Positions 1 through 5,820 are shown, counted from the stretch's first letter. The stretch: 9,992 nt of DNA from Deltaproteobacteria bacterium UBA7527 (GCA_002478225.1 DLMV01000055.1:1-9992), one strand, 5' to 3'. Notes: generated by a model not told the origin, from the sequence alone. Made by a program: numbers and translations.

Positions 1-1191
1 TCATCCTCTCACCCCTATGACACGGTAGTTTTTCTTCTGTTCCGGAGCCCCTTTTCTGGCTGCCGGGGACGAGATGTCGTCAAGGATCCCATGGAAGTCC
101 TCGGGATTCACATCACGTCCTCCGAGCCCGACAATATAGTTGCTGAGCTGTATCCCCATTGCGTTGCTATGGACAAGGGAGGACATCTCGTTAAAGAGCG
201 GGCCGTTCACGGCGCCTCCCGGCATTGCCCGTTCGATAACGGCAACCTTTTTGACCCCTTTCAGCGCTTCTATCAGTTCATCGGACGGGAAGGGTCTGAA
301 GAGCCGGAGATGGATGAGGCCGACCTCCTTCCCCTCTCCCTTCAGCCCATCGATGGCCGTCTTGATATTCTCATTGATCGCCCCCAGGGCAATGAAGACC
401 GTATCGGCCTTCTCCATATTGTATGTCTCAACGGGTTTATAGGATCTCCCGAAGTGTTTTCCAAAATCATCCATGACCTCGGTGATCACCCCTTTTGAGT
501 TGATGAGCGCCATCTCCTGGGCGTACTTCGCTTCGGTATACAGTTCCGGCATGCCGTAGGCGCCCATGGTCAGCGGTTTATCAGGGTGCAGGGTGTACAG
601 CGGGGCGTACGGAGGGAGGAACGCATCGACCGCTTCCTGCGAGGGGAACTCGATGGGTTCGATAACGTGGCTTAAAGAGAACCCGTCAAGGTTGACCATG
701 ACCGGAAGGAGAACCCTCCTGTCCTCGGCGATCCTGAAGGCCATGATGATCGAATCAACGACCTCCTGGCCGTTCTCGCAGAAGAGCATGATCCACCCTG
801 TATCGCGCGCTGCCATGACGTCGGAGTGATCGCCCCAGATGGACAACGGCGCCGAGAGGGCACGGTTGACGGCAGCCATGACGATGGGGAACCGCATGGC
901 CGATGCAATGAAGAGGATCTCGTGCATAAGCTCCATTCCCTGTGCGCTCGTGGAGGTGAAGGTCCGTGCGCCCGCCGCAGAGGCGCCGCAGCAGGCAGAC
1001 ATGGCAGAGTGCTCTGATTCGACATTGACATAGGTGGCATCAAGCTCGCCGTTCGCAACGAGCTCGGAGAGGTGTTCGACGATATGCGTCTGGGGGGTGA
1101 TGGGGTATGCGGCGACGACTTCAACCCGTGCAAGCTTTGCCGCGATGGATGCTGCGATGGATACCTCGATACCGGTCTTCCCTTCCTTCAT
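1..1191 (-). CDS. porA: 2-oxoacid (probably pyruvate):ferredoxin oxidoreductase, alpha subunit
   Basis: This is the alpha subunit of a four-subunit 2-oxoacid:ferredoxin oxidoreductase, which in the cytoplasm oxidatively decarboxylates (or reductively makes) pyruvate or a related acid with CoA, thiamine diphosphate and ferredoxin. The product is 396 aa, close to the roughly 390-400 aa of archaeal-type PorA. Visible motifs are AYPITPQT (28-35), ESEHSAM (58-64), the GDHSD segment (120-124), LRLFRPFP (295-302) in the C-terminal transketolase-like domain, and GLGGRDV (355-361). The start at 1191 is chosen because GGAGG lies 7 bases upstream and because its ATG overlaps the porD stop as ATGA. An in-frame extension to 1434 has no family similarity and overlaps porD. 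The stop is the first triplet of the window, so a beta subunit gene would be expected beyond the left edge. Substrate specificity (pyruvate versus branched-chain or other oxoacids) cannot be settled from this subunit alone. Confidence 0.93.
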   Translation of the reverse strand: MKEGKTGIEVSIAASIAAKLARVEVVAAYPITPQTHIVEHLSELVANGELDATYVNVESEHSAMSACCGASAAGARTFTSTSAQGMELMHEILFIASAMRFPIVMAAVNRALSAPLSIWGDHSDVMAARDTGWIMLFCENGQEVVDSIIMAFRIAEDRRVLLPVMVNLDGFSLSHVIEPIEFPSQEAVDAFLPPYAPLYTLHPDKPLTMGAYGMPELYTEAKYAQEMALINSKGVITEVMDDFGKHFGRSYKPVETYNMEKADTVFIALGAINENIKTAIDGLKGEGKEVGLIHLRLFRPFPSDELIEALKGVKKVAVIERAMPGGAVNGPLFNEMSSLVHSNAMGIQLSNYIVGLGGRDVNPEDFHGILDDISSPAARKGAPEQKKNYRVIGVRG

Positions 1192-1481
1192 CGTTCTTCC
1201 TCCACCATCTTGATTGCGCCGGGCTTGCATTCTTTTGCGCAGATGCCGCATCCCTTGCAATAGTCCAGGTTCGCTGCGTAGAGGCCTTCGTCCTTCTGGT
1301 AGATCGCTGCATCGGGACAAAAAAGCCAGCAAAGACCGCACTTGATGCATTTCGCATCGTTCCAGACCGGTTTCTGGGAACGCCAATCGCCCGTCTTGTA
1401 TTCCATCGCGTTGCCGACTTCCTCTATGACACATCCTACGTTCAGTTCATGCCATTTGTATTGGTCCATCGGTTTTGCCAT
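1188..1481 (-). CDS. porD: 2-oxoacid:ferredoxin oxidoreductase, delta subunit (2[4Fe-4S] ferredoxin-like)
   Basis: This is the electron-transfer delta subunit, 97 aa, that relays electrons from the thiamine-bound intermediate toward soluble ferredoxin. Two complete CxxCxxCxxxC motifs are visible, at C45/C48/C51/C55 and C75/C78/C81/C85; each cluster typically takes three cysteines from one motif and the fourth from the other. The N-terminal stretch before the clusters (GDWRSQKPVWN, 31-41) is typical of PorD rather than of free ferredoxins. The start at 1481 (MAKPMDQ) has GGAGGG 9 bases upstream; a start 9 codons earlier would place this Shine-Dalgarno sequence inside the gene. Its stop overlaps the porA start, so the two are translationally coupled. 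No gamma subunit gene precedes it, although gamma often leads such operons, so gamma must be downstream or elsewhere. Confidence 0.93.
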   Translation of the reverse strand: MAKPMDQYKWHELNVGCVIEEVGNAMEYKTGDWRSQKPVWNDAKCIKCGLCWLFCPDAAIYQKDEGLYAANLDYCKGCGICAKECKPGAIKMVEEER

Positions 1482-1549
1482 AGGATGACTCCCTCCTTTT
1501 TGCATCATTATCCTTCACAATATGTCTGACGGGTAAATGTGCTGTCTGG

Positions 1550-1563
1550 AAATGTGAACATTT
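1550..1563. promoter_or_regulatory. palindrome in the porDA leader, possible operator
   Basis: AAATGT-GA-ACATTT is a perfect inverted repeat with 6-base arms and a 2-base centre. If the proposed porDA promoter is right, it lies at about +12 to +25, where a bound repressor would block transcription. It could also be chance in AT-rich DNA. I do not recognise a regulator for it. Confidence 0.3.
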
Positions 1564-1580
1564 ATCTCCCATCATCGTGT

Positions 1581-1589
1581 ACTATACCA
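1581..1589 (-). promoter_or_regulatory. candidate extended -10 promoter for porDA
   Basis: On the minus strand this reads TGG-TATAGT, a good -10 hexamer with an extended TGn element. No good -35 lies 17 bases upstream, which fits an extended -10 or an activator-dependent promoter. The start point would be near 1574, giving a leader of about 93 bases before porD. This is inferred from the sequence pattern only. Confidence 0.35.
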
Positions 1590-1613
1590 AAGAAATCCAT
1601 GTTAATATATTTT

Positions 1614-1627
1614 TTGATTTTAATCAA
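1614..1627. promoter_or_regulatory. FNR/CRP-family binding box
   Basis: TTGATTTTAATCAA matches the FNR-type consensus TTGAT-N4-ATCAA at all ten defined positions. It lies between the divergent porDA and GYD-domain genes. Relative to the proposed porDA start point its centre is near -46.5, not the classical -41.5. Relative to the GYD promoter it is near -96. The match itself is seen directly; binding by an FNR/CRP-like regulator and the target gene are inferred. Confidence 0.5.
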
Positions 1628-1682
1628 TACCATAAGAGAGTTCTCTGCAATAGTTTTTTATTAATTCGCATGAATATTTAAG

Positions 1683-1710
1683 TTGACAAATAAAGAAAGT
1701 TGATTAAAAT
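1683..1710 (+). promoter_or_regulatory. sigma70-type promoter of the GYD-domain gene
   Basis: A perfect -35 TTGACA (1683-1688) is followed after 16 bases by TAAAAT (1705-1710, 5 of 6 consensus). Transcription would start near 1717, giving a leader of about 19 bases that carries the GGGGGTG ribosome binding site. This is one of the strongest housekeeping promoters in the window. Confidence 0.6.
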
Positions 1711-1735
1711 AGAGAACGAGAAAGGGGGTGAAAAA

Positions 1736-2020
1736 ATGCCTATATATATTATGATAAGCACTTTGACCGATGAAGGAAGAAAGACGATCAAAAAACATCC
1801 TGAAAGAATAGAGGAAGTTAACCGTGAGATTGAAAATATGGGCGCAAAGGTCCTGGCGCAATATGCGATCCTGGGACAGTACGATTTTATCAACATCCTG
1901 GAGGCGCCGAATAATGAAGCAATAGCCAAGGTGTCTATTGAGCTCGGTTCAAGAGGAACTGTGCAGATCATTACACTCCCAGCGATCCCCGTTGATGAGT
2001 TTATCAAGAAGATGATGTGA
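1736..2020 (+). CDS. GYD-domain protein, function unknown
   Basis: This is a 94-aa single-domain protein of the GYD family, small alpha/beta proteins related in shape to ferredoxin-like dimers and without a firmly known role. The family signature is GQYD at 47-50, inside a long stretch AQYAILGQYDFINILEAP (41-58). The SRGTVQIITLPAIP stretch (72-85) is also typical. There is no signal peptide or membrane segment, so it should be cytoplasmic. The ATG at 1736 is chosen because GGGGGTG lies just upstream and because the family begins at this MPIYIM stretch; a TTG at 1700 lies inside the promoter. It is monocistronic: it has its own promoter and a terminator 30 bases after the stop. It is divergent from porDA and may share its regulatory box. 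Confidence 0.85.
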   Translation: MPIYIMISTLTDEGRKTIKKHPERIEEVNREIENMGAKVLAQYAILGQYDFINILEAPNNEAIAKVSIELGSRGTVQIITLPAIPVDEFIKKMM

Positions 2021-2050
2021 GGAACACCGTACTTCAGTATATTCTACGTA

Positions 2051-2075
2051 AAAAAGGGGCGAGCAGCCCCTTTTT
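2051..2075 (+). terminator. rho-independent terminator after the GYD-domain gene
   Basis: A perfect 10-bp stem (AAAAAGGGGC with GCCCCTTTTT) closes a 5-base loop GAGCA and ends in a run of five T. It isolates the GYD gene from purM. Confidence 0.85.
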
Positions 2076-2123
2076 AACATTTAGCAGCGATCCGCAACAG
2101 CTATTGCCATAAACATTATACGA

Positions 2124-2153
2124 TTGACAACCGGGGAAGATTAATTTTACATT
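2124..2153 (+). promoter_or_regulatory. candidate purM promoter, predicted to give a leaderless mRNA
   Basis: TTGACA (2124-2129) is a perfect -35. TACATT (2148-2153, 4 of 6) follows after 18 bases. Transcription would begin at about 2160, which is the A of the purM start codon. No Shine-Dalgarno sequence lies within 15 bases of that start, which agrees with a leaderless transcript. The -10 is only moderate, so this is tentative. Confidence 0.4.
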
Positions 2154-2159
2154 AACGAA

Positions 2160-3206
2160 ATGAAATCCTTAACATATAAAGATTCCGGCGTAGATATCCG
2201 TAAGGCTGACAACTTAATCGACCACGTAAAGTCCAGGATCCAAAGAACCTTCCTTCCTGAAGTGCTGAACCCTATCGGGGGCTTCGGGGCCCTCGCTGAG
2301 CTTCCGAAAGGATATAAAAACCCTGTCCTTGTCAGTTCTGCTGACGGTGTCGGCACAAAGCTCAAGGTTGCTTTTCTTGCGGGAAAACACGACACGGTGG
2401 GCATTGACCTTGTGGCGATGAGCGTCAACGACATACTCACGCTGGGCGCCAGACCGTTCTTCTTTCTCGATTACTATGCGTGCAGCAGCATTGAAGAAGA
2501 TACCTATAAAAGCGTTATAACCGGGATATGCGATGGCTGCGAGATGGCCGGATGCGCGCTCGTAGGCGGCGAAACCGCAGAGATGCCTTCCATGTACCAG
2601 GAAGGTGAATACGATCTCGCCGGCTTCGCCGTTGGTCTTGTAGAGAAAGACAGGATCATTAACGGCTCACATATCAGGGAAAGCGACAGCATCATAGGGC
2701 TGGCTTCAAATGGGCTTCACAGCAACGGGTTCTCCCTTGTAAGAAAAGTATTCTTCGATATCCATCATCTCGACATTAACGCTGAGATCGAAGGCGTGCA
2801 CGGGAAATTATACGAAGAATTATTAAGACCAACGAGGATATATGTAAAACCTGTTCTCGAAACACTTAAAGGCTTTAACGTGAAAGGCATGGTGCATGTG
2901 ACCGGCAGCGGTCTTCCCGGCAATATCAAAAGGATAATCCCGGAAGGGCTCTGCGCCAAGATCAGCCTTTCAAAGAAACGGGTCCCCGGCATCTTCAAAC
3001 TTATCATGAAGCTGGGCAATGTGGACTTCGTTGAGATGTGCTCGACATTCAACATGGGCACAGGTTTTATCCTCATTGTTTCAAAAGCCGACGAAGAGGC
3101 CGTCATCAAAACCTTATTAGGCCTGGGTGAAGCGGCTTTCCCCATAGGCACTATCGAGAGAGGTCCCGATAGCGAGAAGGTCCATATCTCATTTTCTGAA
3201 GATTGA
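2160..3206 (+). CDS. purM: phosphoribosylformylglycinamidine cyclo-ligase (AIR synthetase)
   Basis: This cytoplasmic enzyme catalyses the ATP-dependent ring closure of FGAM to 5-aminoimidazole ribonucleotide, a step of de novo purine synthesis. The 348-aa length matches the family. Seen in order: VDIRKADNLI near the N terminus, GGFGALAELP (40-49), the nucleotide-binding loop SSADGVGTKLKVA (59-71), GIDLVAMSVNDIL (81-93), VGGETAEMP (135-143), YDLAGFAVG (151-159), GLASNGLHSNGFSLVRKV (180-197), RPTRIYVKP (223-231) and HVTGSGLPGNI (246-256). Two normally firm motifs deviate: the usual H-I-T-G-G-G is HVTGSG, and the usual E-M-x-R-T-F-N-M-G is EMCSTFNMG, with Ser for Arg. The enzyme is probably still functional because all other motifs are intact. 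The ATG at 2160 fits the family N terminus, but there is no close ribosome binding site. No other pur gene is adjacent. It converges with pncB, with 26 bases between the stops. Confidence 0.95.
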   Translation: MKSLTYKDSGVDIRKADNLIDHVKSRIQRTFLPEVLNPIGGFGALAELPKGYKNPVLVSSADGVGTKLKVAFLAGKHDTVGIDLVAMSVNDILTLGARPFFFLDYYACSSIEEDTYKSVITGICDGCEMAGCALVGGETAEMPSMYQEGEYDLAGFAVGLVEKDRIINGSHIRESDSIIGLASNGLHSNGFSLVRKVFFDIHHLDINAEIEGVHGKLYEELLRPTRIYVKPVLETLKGFNVKGMVHVTGSGLPGNIKRIIPEGLCAKISLSKKRVPGIFKLIMKLGNVDFVEMCSTFNMGTGFILIVSKADEEAVIKTLLGLGEAAFPIGTIERGPDSEKVHISFSED

Positions 3207-3232
3207 TCAAAAAAGACTTGACCGAACGTATT

Positions 3233-4393
3233 TCAGATCTCTAACGCTTTTAACTGTTCAAGAACGTATTTCCGGATATCCTGCGGTGTCCTGCCCTTAT
3301 CAAAAAATTTTCCGTTCTCATACCAGGGATTTAAGAGGTCAACGTATTCGCCGCCGCAGTCGCAGCGGGAGTCGATATGCTGATCGAGGGGAACCACCTT
3401 ATCCTTATAACAGCTCAGACACCGCAGCACTCTCTTAGCGCCTGACATTTTGCCGCGCTTTGCCACCGGCTTACCTTCGATCTCGATGATATCCATGGCA
3501 AAATCGATGACCTTCGCGTTTGTGATCGTCGTGCCTACTCCGTATGAATCGGCATACTGGTTCAACTGGAGTATCTTCTTCTCATCGATGCCACCGCTTA
3601 CGAATATCTTTACGTGACCGTGGCCCCGGATGTTCAGCTCCCACCTGACCTCTTCGAGGATCTTGAGAAAATCACCTCTTCGCGTCGACGGCGTATCAAG
3701 CCTGACTGCGTAGAGCTTTTCTTTCAGCGCATCAGAAACCCTCAGCGCCTCAACCTTTTCGTCGTTAAAGGTATCGATGAGGGCAACCCTTTTTATTTTT
3801 GCATCGATCACTTCATCGAAGGCATTCAGCGCATCAACAGTATCGCCGATTATCAGGATCAGGGCATGCGGCATTGTCCCTGTCGGCTCCTCGCCTATGG
3901 TTTCCGCATCGTAGACAACCGATACGCCATCGCATCCCCCGATAAATGCACTTCGTTCCACCATGGGCGCAATGACAGGGTGTACCCGCCTTGCCCCAAA
4001 ACTTATAACGGGTTTATTGCCTGCCGCCTTTTTGCAGCGGGCTGCCTTTGTCGCGACTCCGGAAGATTGGCAGATAAGTCCGAGGATGGCTGTCTCCATG
4101 ACACCGAAATCAGTGTACATGCCTTCGATTTCGAGCACCGGCTGATAAGGTTTTATCACTGTGCCTTCCTGCATTGAACGGATCTTCACTTTAAGGCCGT
4201 CTACAACCTGGGAGACCTCTTCTGTACCGGCGAATATCGCCCAGGGTATATTATCAGGGAGCCTTTTGACGATAAACTCAGCCCTGACCCATTTATCGAT
4301 ATTCTTCTTTTTTAAGATCTCAAGGGTCCTCTCGAAATAGACGTCGGTGACCTTGCCTTTTTTGATATCATCGAGGTTCGCAACAAAGAACAT
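3233..4393 (-). CDS. pncB: nicotinate phosphoribosyltransferase, short archaeal-type with zinc-binding tail
   Basis: It makes nicotinate mononucleotide from nicotinate and PRPP in NAD salvage (Preiss-Handler pathway), in the cytoplasm. The 386-aa product resembles the short archaeal form known from Thermoplasma rather than the longer E. coli PncB. Motifs: FGARRVHP (133-140, usual F-G-x-R-R), GTMPHAL (172-178), the DTFND loop (207-211), RLDTPS (231-236), SGGID (266-270) and GVGT (285-288). The C-terminal domain carries a probable zinc site C325/C328 with C344/C346. The ATG at 4393 is preferred over GTG at 4399 because AGGGAG then sits 5 bases upstream. The gene follows the endonuclease-III-like gene by 87 bases on the same strand and has its own candidate promoter there. 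Quinolinate phosphoribosyltransferase is a distant relative, but the H-P and zinc-tail pattern favour nicotinate. Confidence 0.9.
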   Translation of the reverse strand: MFFVANLDDIKKGKVTDVYFERTLEILKKKNIDKWVRAEFIVKRLPDNIPWAIFAGTEEVSQVVDGLKVKIRSMQEGTVIKPYQPVLEIEGMYTDFGVMETAILGLICQSSGVATKAARCKKAAGNKPVISFGARRVHPVIAPMVERSAFIGGCDGVSVVYDAETIGEEPTGTMPHALILIIGDTVDALNAFDEVIDAKIKRVALIDTFNDEKVEALRVSDALKEKLYAVRLDTPSTRRGDFLKILEEVRWELNIRGHGHVKIFVSGGIDEKKILQLNQYADSYGVGTTITNAKVIDFAMDIIEIEGKPVAKRGKMSGAKRVLRCLSCYKDKVVPLDQHIDSRCDCGGEYVDLLNPWYENGKFFDKGRTPQDIRKYVLEQLKALEI

Positions 4394-4419
4394 AGGCACT
4401 CCCTGCTTTTTTGAAATTA

Positions 4420-4448
4420 ATCATAATCGAAAAAGACTGATAATGCAA
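4420..4448 (-). promoter_or_regulatory. candidate pncB promoter
   Basis: On the minus strand TTGCAT (4448-4443) is followed after 17 bases by TATGAT (4425-4420, 5 of 6). The -35 is weak (3 of 6). The start would be near 4413, about 20 bases before the pncB ATG, with the Shine-Dalgarno sequence AGGGAG inside the leader. Confidence 0.45.
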
Positions 4449-4458
4449 TAGATTGCAT
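4443..4458. promoter_or_regulatory. 16-bp palindrome over the pncB -35 region, possible operator
   Basis: ATGCAAT-AG-ATTGCAT is a perfect inverted repeat with 7-base arms and a 2-base centre, and one arm is largely the -35 hexamer of the candidate pncB promoter. A repressor bound here would block the promoter. NAD-salvage genes are often controlled by dedicated repressors (NrtR, NiaR), but I cannot assign this site to one of them. Confidence 0.4.
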
Positions 4459-4480
4459 ACAAAAAACATCCGTCGGGATC

Positions 4481-5119
4481 TTAAACGTTCCTTAAGGGGC
4501 ATTCATGACAGAGAGGCACTTTTTTGCAGTAGTTCTGGCATAAACAGACGATAAGCGCATGGAATTCGTTAAAGAGATAGACATCGGTCGGGAGGTTCTT
4601 CGTGAAATAGGTCTGGATATCAGCATAGCCTTCCTTTTTAAAGAGGCGGTGGTTTTTCAGAAATCTCTTTGTATACGCGTCAACAACAAAAACAGGCTTG
4701 CCAAGCGCGTAAAGCAGAATACTGTCTGCGGTTTCCGGCCCTATCCCGTTTATCGACAGGAACATTGTGCGCAGCTTATTGACATCAACGGGCAAAAGAT
4801 TTTCGATATTGCCGTTGCAATTCTCATAAAGCGCCGTGATCACACTCTTCAGCCTCTTCGCCTTGATGTTAAAATACCCCGCAGGCCGTATGAGCTCTGC
4901 CAGCAATAATGGATCAATATCGTATAACTTCTTGACGTCCAGCAGTTTTCTTGTTTTTAAGTTACCGATCGCCCTTTCCACATTTTTCCAGGACGTATTC
5001 TGTGTAAGGACGGCCCCGATGATCACCTCGAGAGGTGTCTCGCCGGGCCACCATTTTCTTGGCCCAAAGGCTTCAAGGAGGGTGCGGAAGATCTTAAGGA
5101 GTCTCTGGGGAATGTTCAT
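4481..5119 (-). CDS. endonuclease III / HhH-GPD family DNA glycosylase, divergent
   Basis: This is a 212-aa base-excision-repair glycosylase of the helix-hairpin-helix GPD superfamily, expected to remove damaged bases from DNA. The N-terminal PLEVIIGAVLTQNTSWKNVE (29-48) and the hairpin LSINGIGPETADSIL (121-135) are visible, and the catalytic Asp is D147 in VVDAYT. The Lys that makes E. coli Nth a bifunctional lyase is replaced by E129 (GIGPETAD versus GVGRKTAN), which resembles the monofunctional 3-methyladenine glycosylase MagIII. The C-terminal iron-sulfur region has C192, C194, C198, C204 and C207, but the protein ends five residues after C207, so the usual last ligand is missing. It overlaps the thioesterase gene by 26 bases and has only a weak GCGAGA ribosome site, so coupled translation is likely. 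The substrate is not predictable; calling it Nth would overstate the case. Confidence 0.85.
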   Translation of the reverse strand: MNIPQRLLKIFRTLLEAFGPRKWWPGETPLEVIIGAVLTQNTSWKNVERAIGNLKTRKLLDVKKLYDIDPLLLAELIRPAGYFNIKAKRLKSVITALYENCNGNIENLLPVDVNKLRTMFLSINGIGPETADSILLYALGKPVFVVDAYTKRFLKNHRLFKKEGYADIQTYFTKNLPTDVYLFNEFHALIVCLCQNYCKKVPLCHECPLRNV

Positions 5120-5510
5120 TCTCGCTTGTATAGGAGATCTGATGCATCATAGCTATCAGTTCGTACCTGTCGTTGTATATCTTGACATCGATCCTTCCGA
5201 TCTTTTTGCCTTGATAGGTATACGCCGCTTCGCCATAGATTGTCTCCCCTGCGGCTGCACCTTTAAAGTATTGGATTGCGGATTCGACGAGAACCGTTTT
5301 TCTCCCAATGCTGTTTCCGCATGCCCCTCCAACCTGATCGGCAAAAGTGAATATTATTCCGCCATGGGAGCTCCCGAAAACATTCATGTGCTTATCTTTC
5401 AGGGTGAACTTCCCCTTCGCGAACCCTTCTTTTACTTCGCAGATCTCTATACCGAGCAACCTGCCGACGCTGCATTCATTAAATATCTTCTTGATGTACT
5501 CCTCGTGCAT
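5094..5510 (-). CDS. PaaI-type hotdog-fold acyl-CoA thioesterase
   Basis: This small cytoplasmic thioesterase is expected to hydrolyse acyl- or aryl-CoA esters to the free acid and CoA. The 138-aa length suits a single hotdog domain that works as a dimer or tetramer. The signature is NVFGSSHGGIIFTFADQVGG (43-62), matching the PaaI pattern HGG-x-x-F-x-x-A-D with D58 as the likely catalytic acid. VLVESAIQYFKGAAAGETI (73-91) is the usual second strand-helix segment. ATG 5510 has GGAG about 8 bases upstream. The gene leads a leftward cluster with the glycosylase (overlapping) and pncB, which share no obvious pathway with it. It is divergent from the riboswitch and btuB. The acyl substrate cannot be told from sequence; aromatic-CoA turnover is one known role of PaaI. 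Confidence 0.85.
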   Translation of the reverse strand: MHEEYIKKIFNECSVGRLLGIEICEVKEGFAKGKFTLKDKHMNVFGSSHGGIIFTFADQVGGACGNSIGRKTVLVESAIQYFKGAAAGETIYGEAAYTYQGKKIGRIDVKIYNDRYELIAMMHQISYTSENEHSPETP

Positions 5511-5578
5511 ACCATGAACTCCGATGCTAATATGCTACAATTAAAACATTCTGGACGGCCAAAAGAAACAGAAAAATA

Positions 5579-5607
5579 TTGCTAAAAAAAACCTTGCATG
5601 ATAATAT
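5579..5607 (+). promoter_or_regulatory. candidate promoter of the cobalamin riboswitch-btuB transcript
   Basis: TTGCTA (5579-5584) is followed after 17 bases by TAATAT (5602-5607), preceded by an extended element TGA. The start would be near 5614, about 10 bases before the P1 stem of the riboswitch, which fits well. Confidence 0.5.
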
Positions 5608-5623
5608 CATATCAAACTCATAC

Positions 5624-5820
5624 GATCCAACCTGCAAGGGAAGCGAAGTGAGAATCTTCCGCTGTCCCGCAACTGTGATGGGTTGAAGGCTTCGCATGGG
5701 CGCATGCCCGGCCACTGTTCTGCATCAGGCAGAATGGGAAGGCGCGTTAAGCCGTATTACCCTGAGCCAGGAAACCTTGGGCTGGATCCAAAAGACACTA
5801 CCTTACGAGGTATAAGGAGG
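5624..5820 (+). ncRNA. cobalamin (adenosylcobalamin) riboswitch
   Basis: This is a B12-sensing leader that lowers expression of the downstream receptor when cobalamin is plentiful. Conserved blocks are in the expected order: GGGAAG near 5638, GTCCCGCAACTGTGA (5664-5678), GCCACTG (5711-5717), a 6-bp hairpin TTCTGC/GCAGAA (5718-5734), GGGAAGGCG (5736-5744) and the hallmark GAGCCAGGAAACC (5764-5776). The closing P1 helix is GATCCA (5624-5629) with TGGATC (5783-5788). The aptamer ends near 5788. The expression platform is probably the next hairpin, CCTTA (5801-5805) with TAAGG (5813-5817), which covers part of the AAGGAGG ribosome site (5814-5820), so control is likely at translation. There is no T-run terminator. 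An in-frame reading through this region from 5683 is not coding. Confidence 0.93.

Noticed and set aside
1192..1434. In-frame upstream extension of porA to a start at 1434
   Set aside because: It overlaps porD in another frame, has no PorA-like sequence, and the ATG at 1191 has a proper Shine-Dalgarno sequence and the ATGA coupling.
1107..1529. Rightward open frame of 140 codons
   Set aside because: It is antisense to porD and the start of porA, and its composition is a shadow of the cysteine-rich ferredoxin frame.
1635..1646. Short palindrome AGAGA-GT-TCTCT as an operator
   Set aside because: Five-base arms are expected by chance in a window of this size, and it is not at an informative distance from a promoter.
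3614..4177. Rightward open frame of 187 codons
   Set aside because: It is antisense within pncB, has no recognisable motif and no ribosome site.
4836..5585. Rightward open frame of 249 codons
   Set aside because: It runs antisense across the glycosylase and thioesterase genes, both with strong family motifs, and shows no recognisable domain itself.
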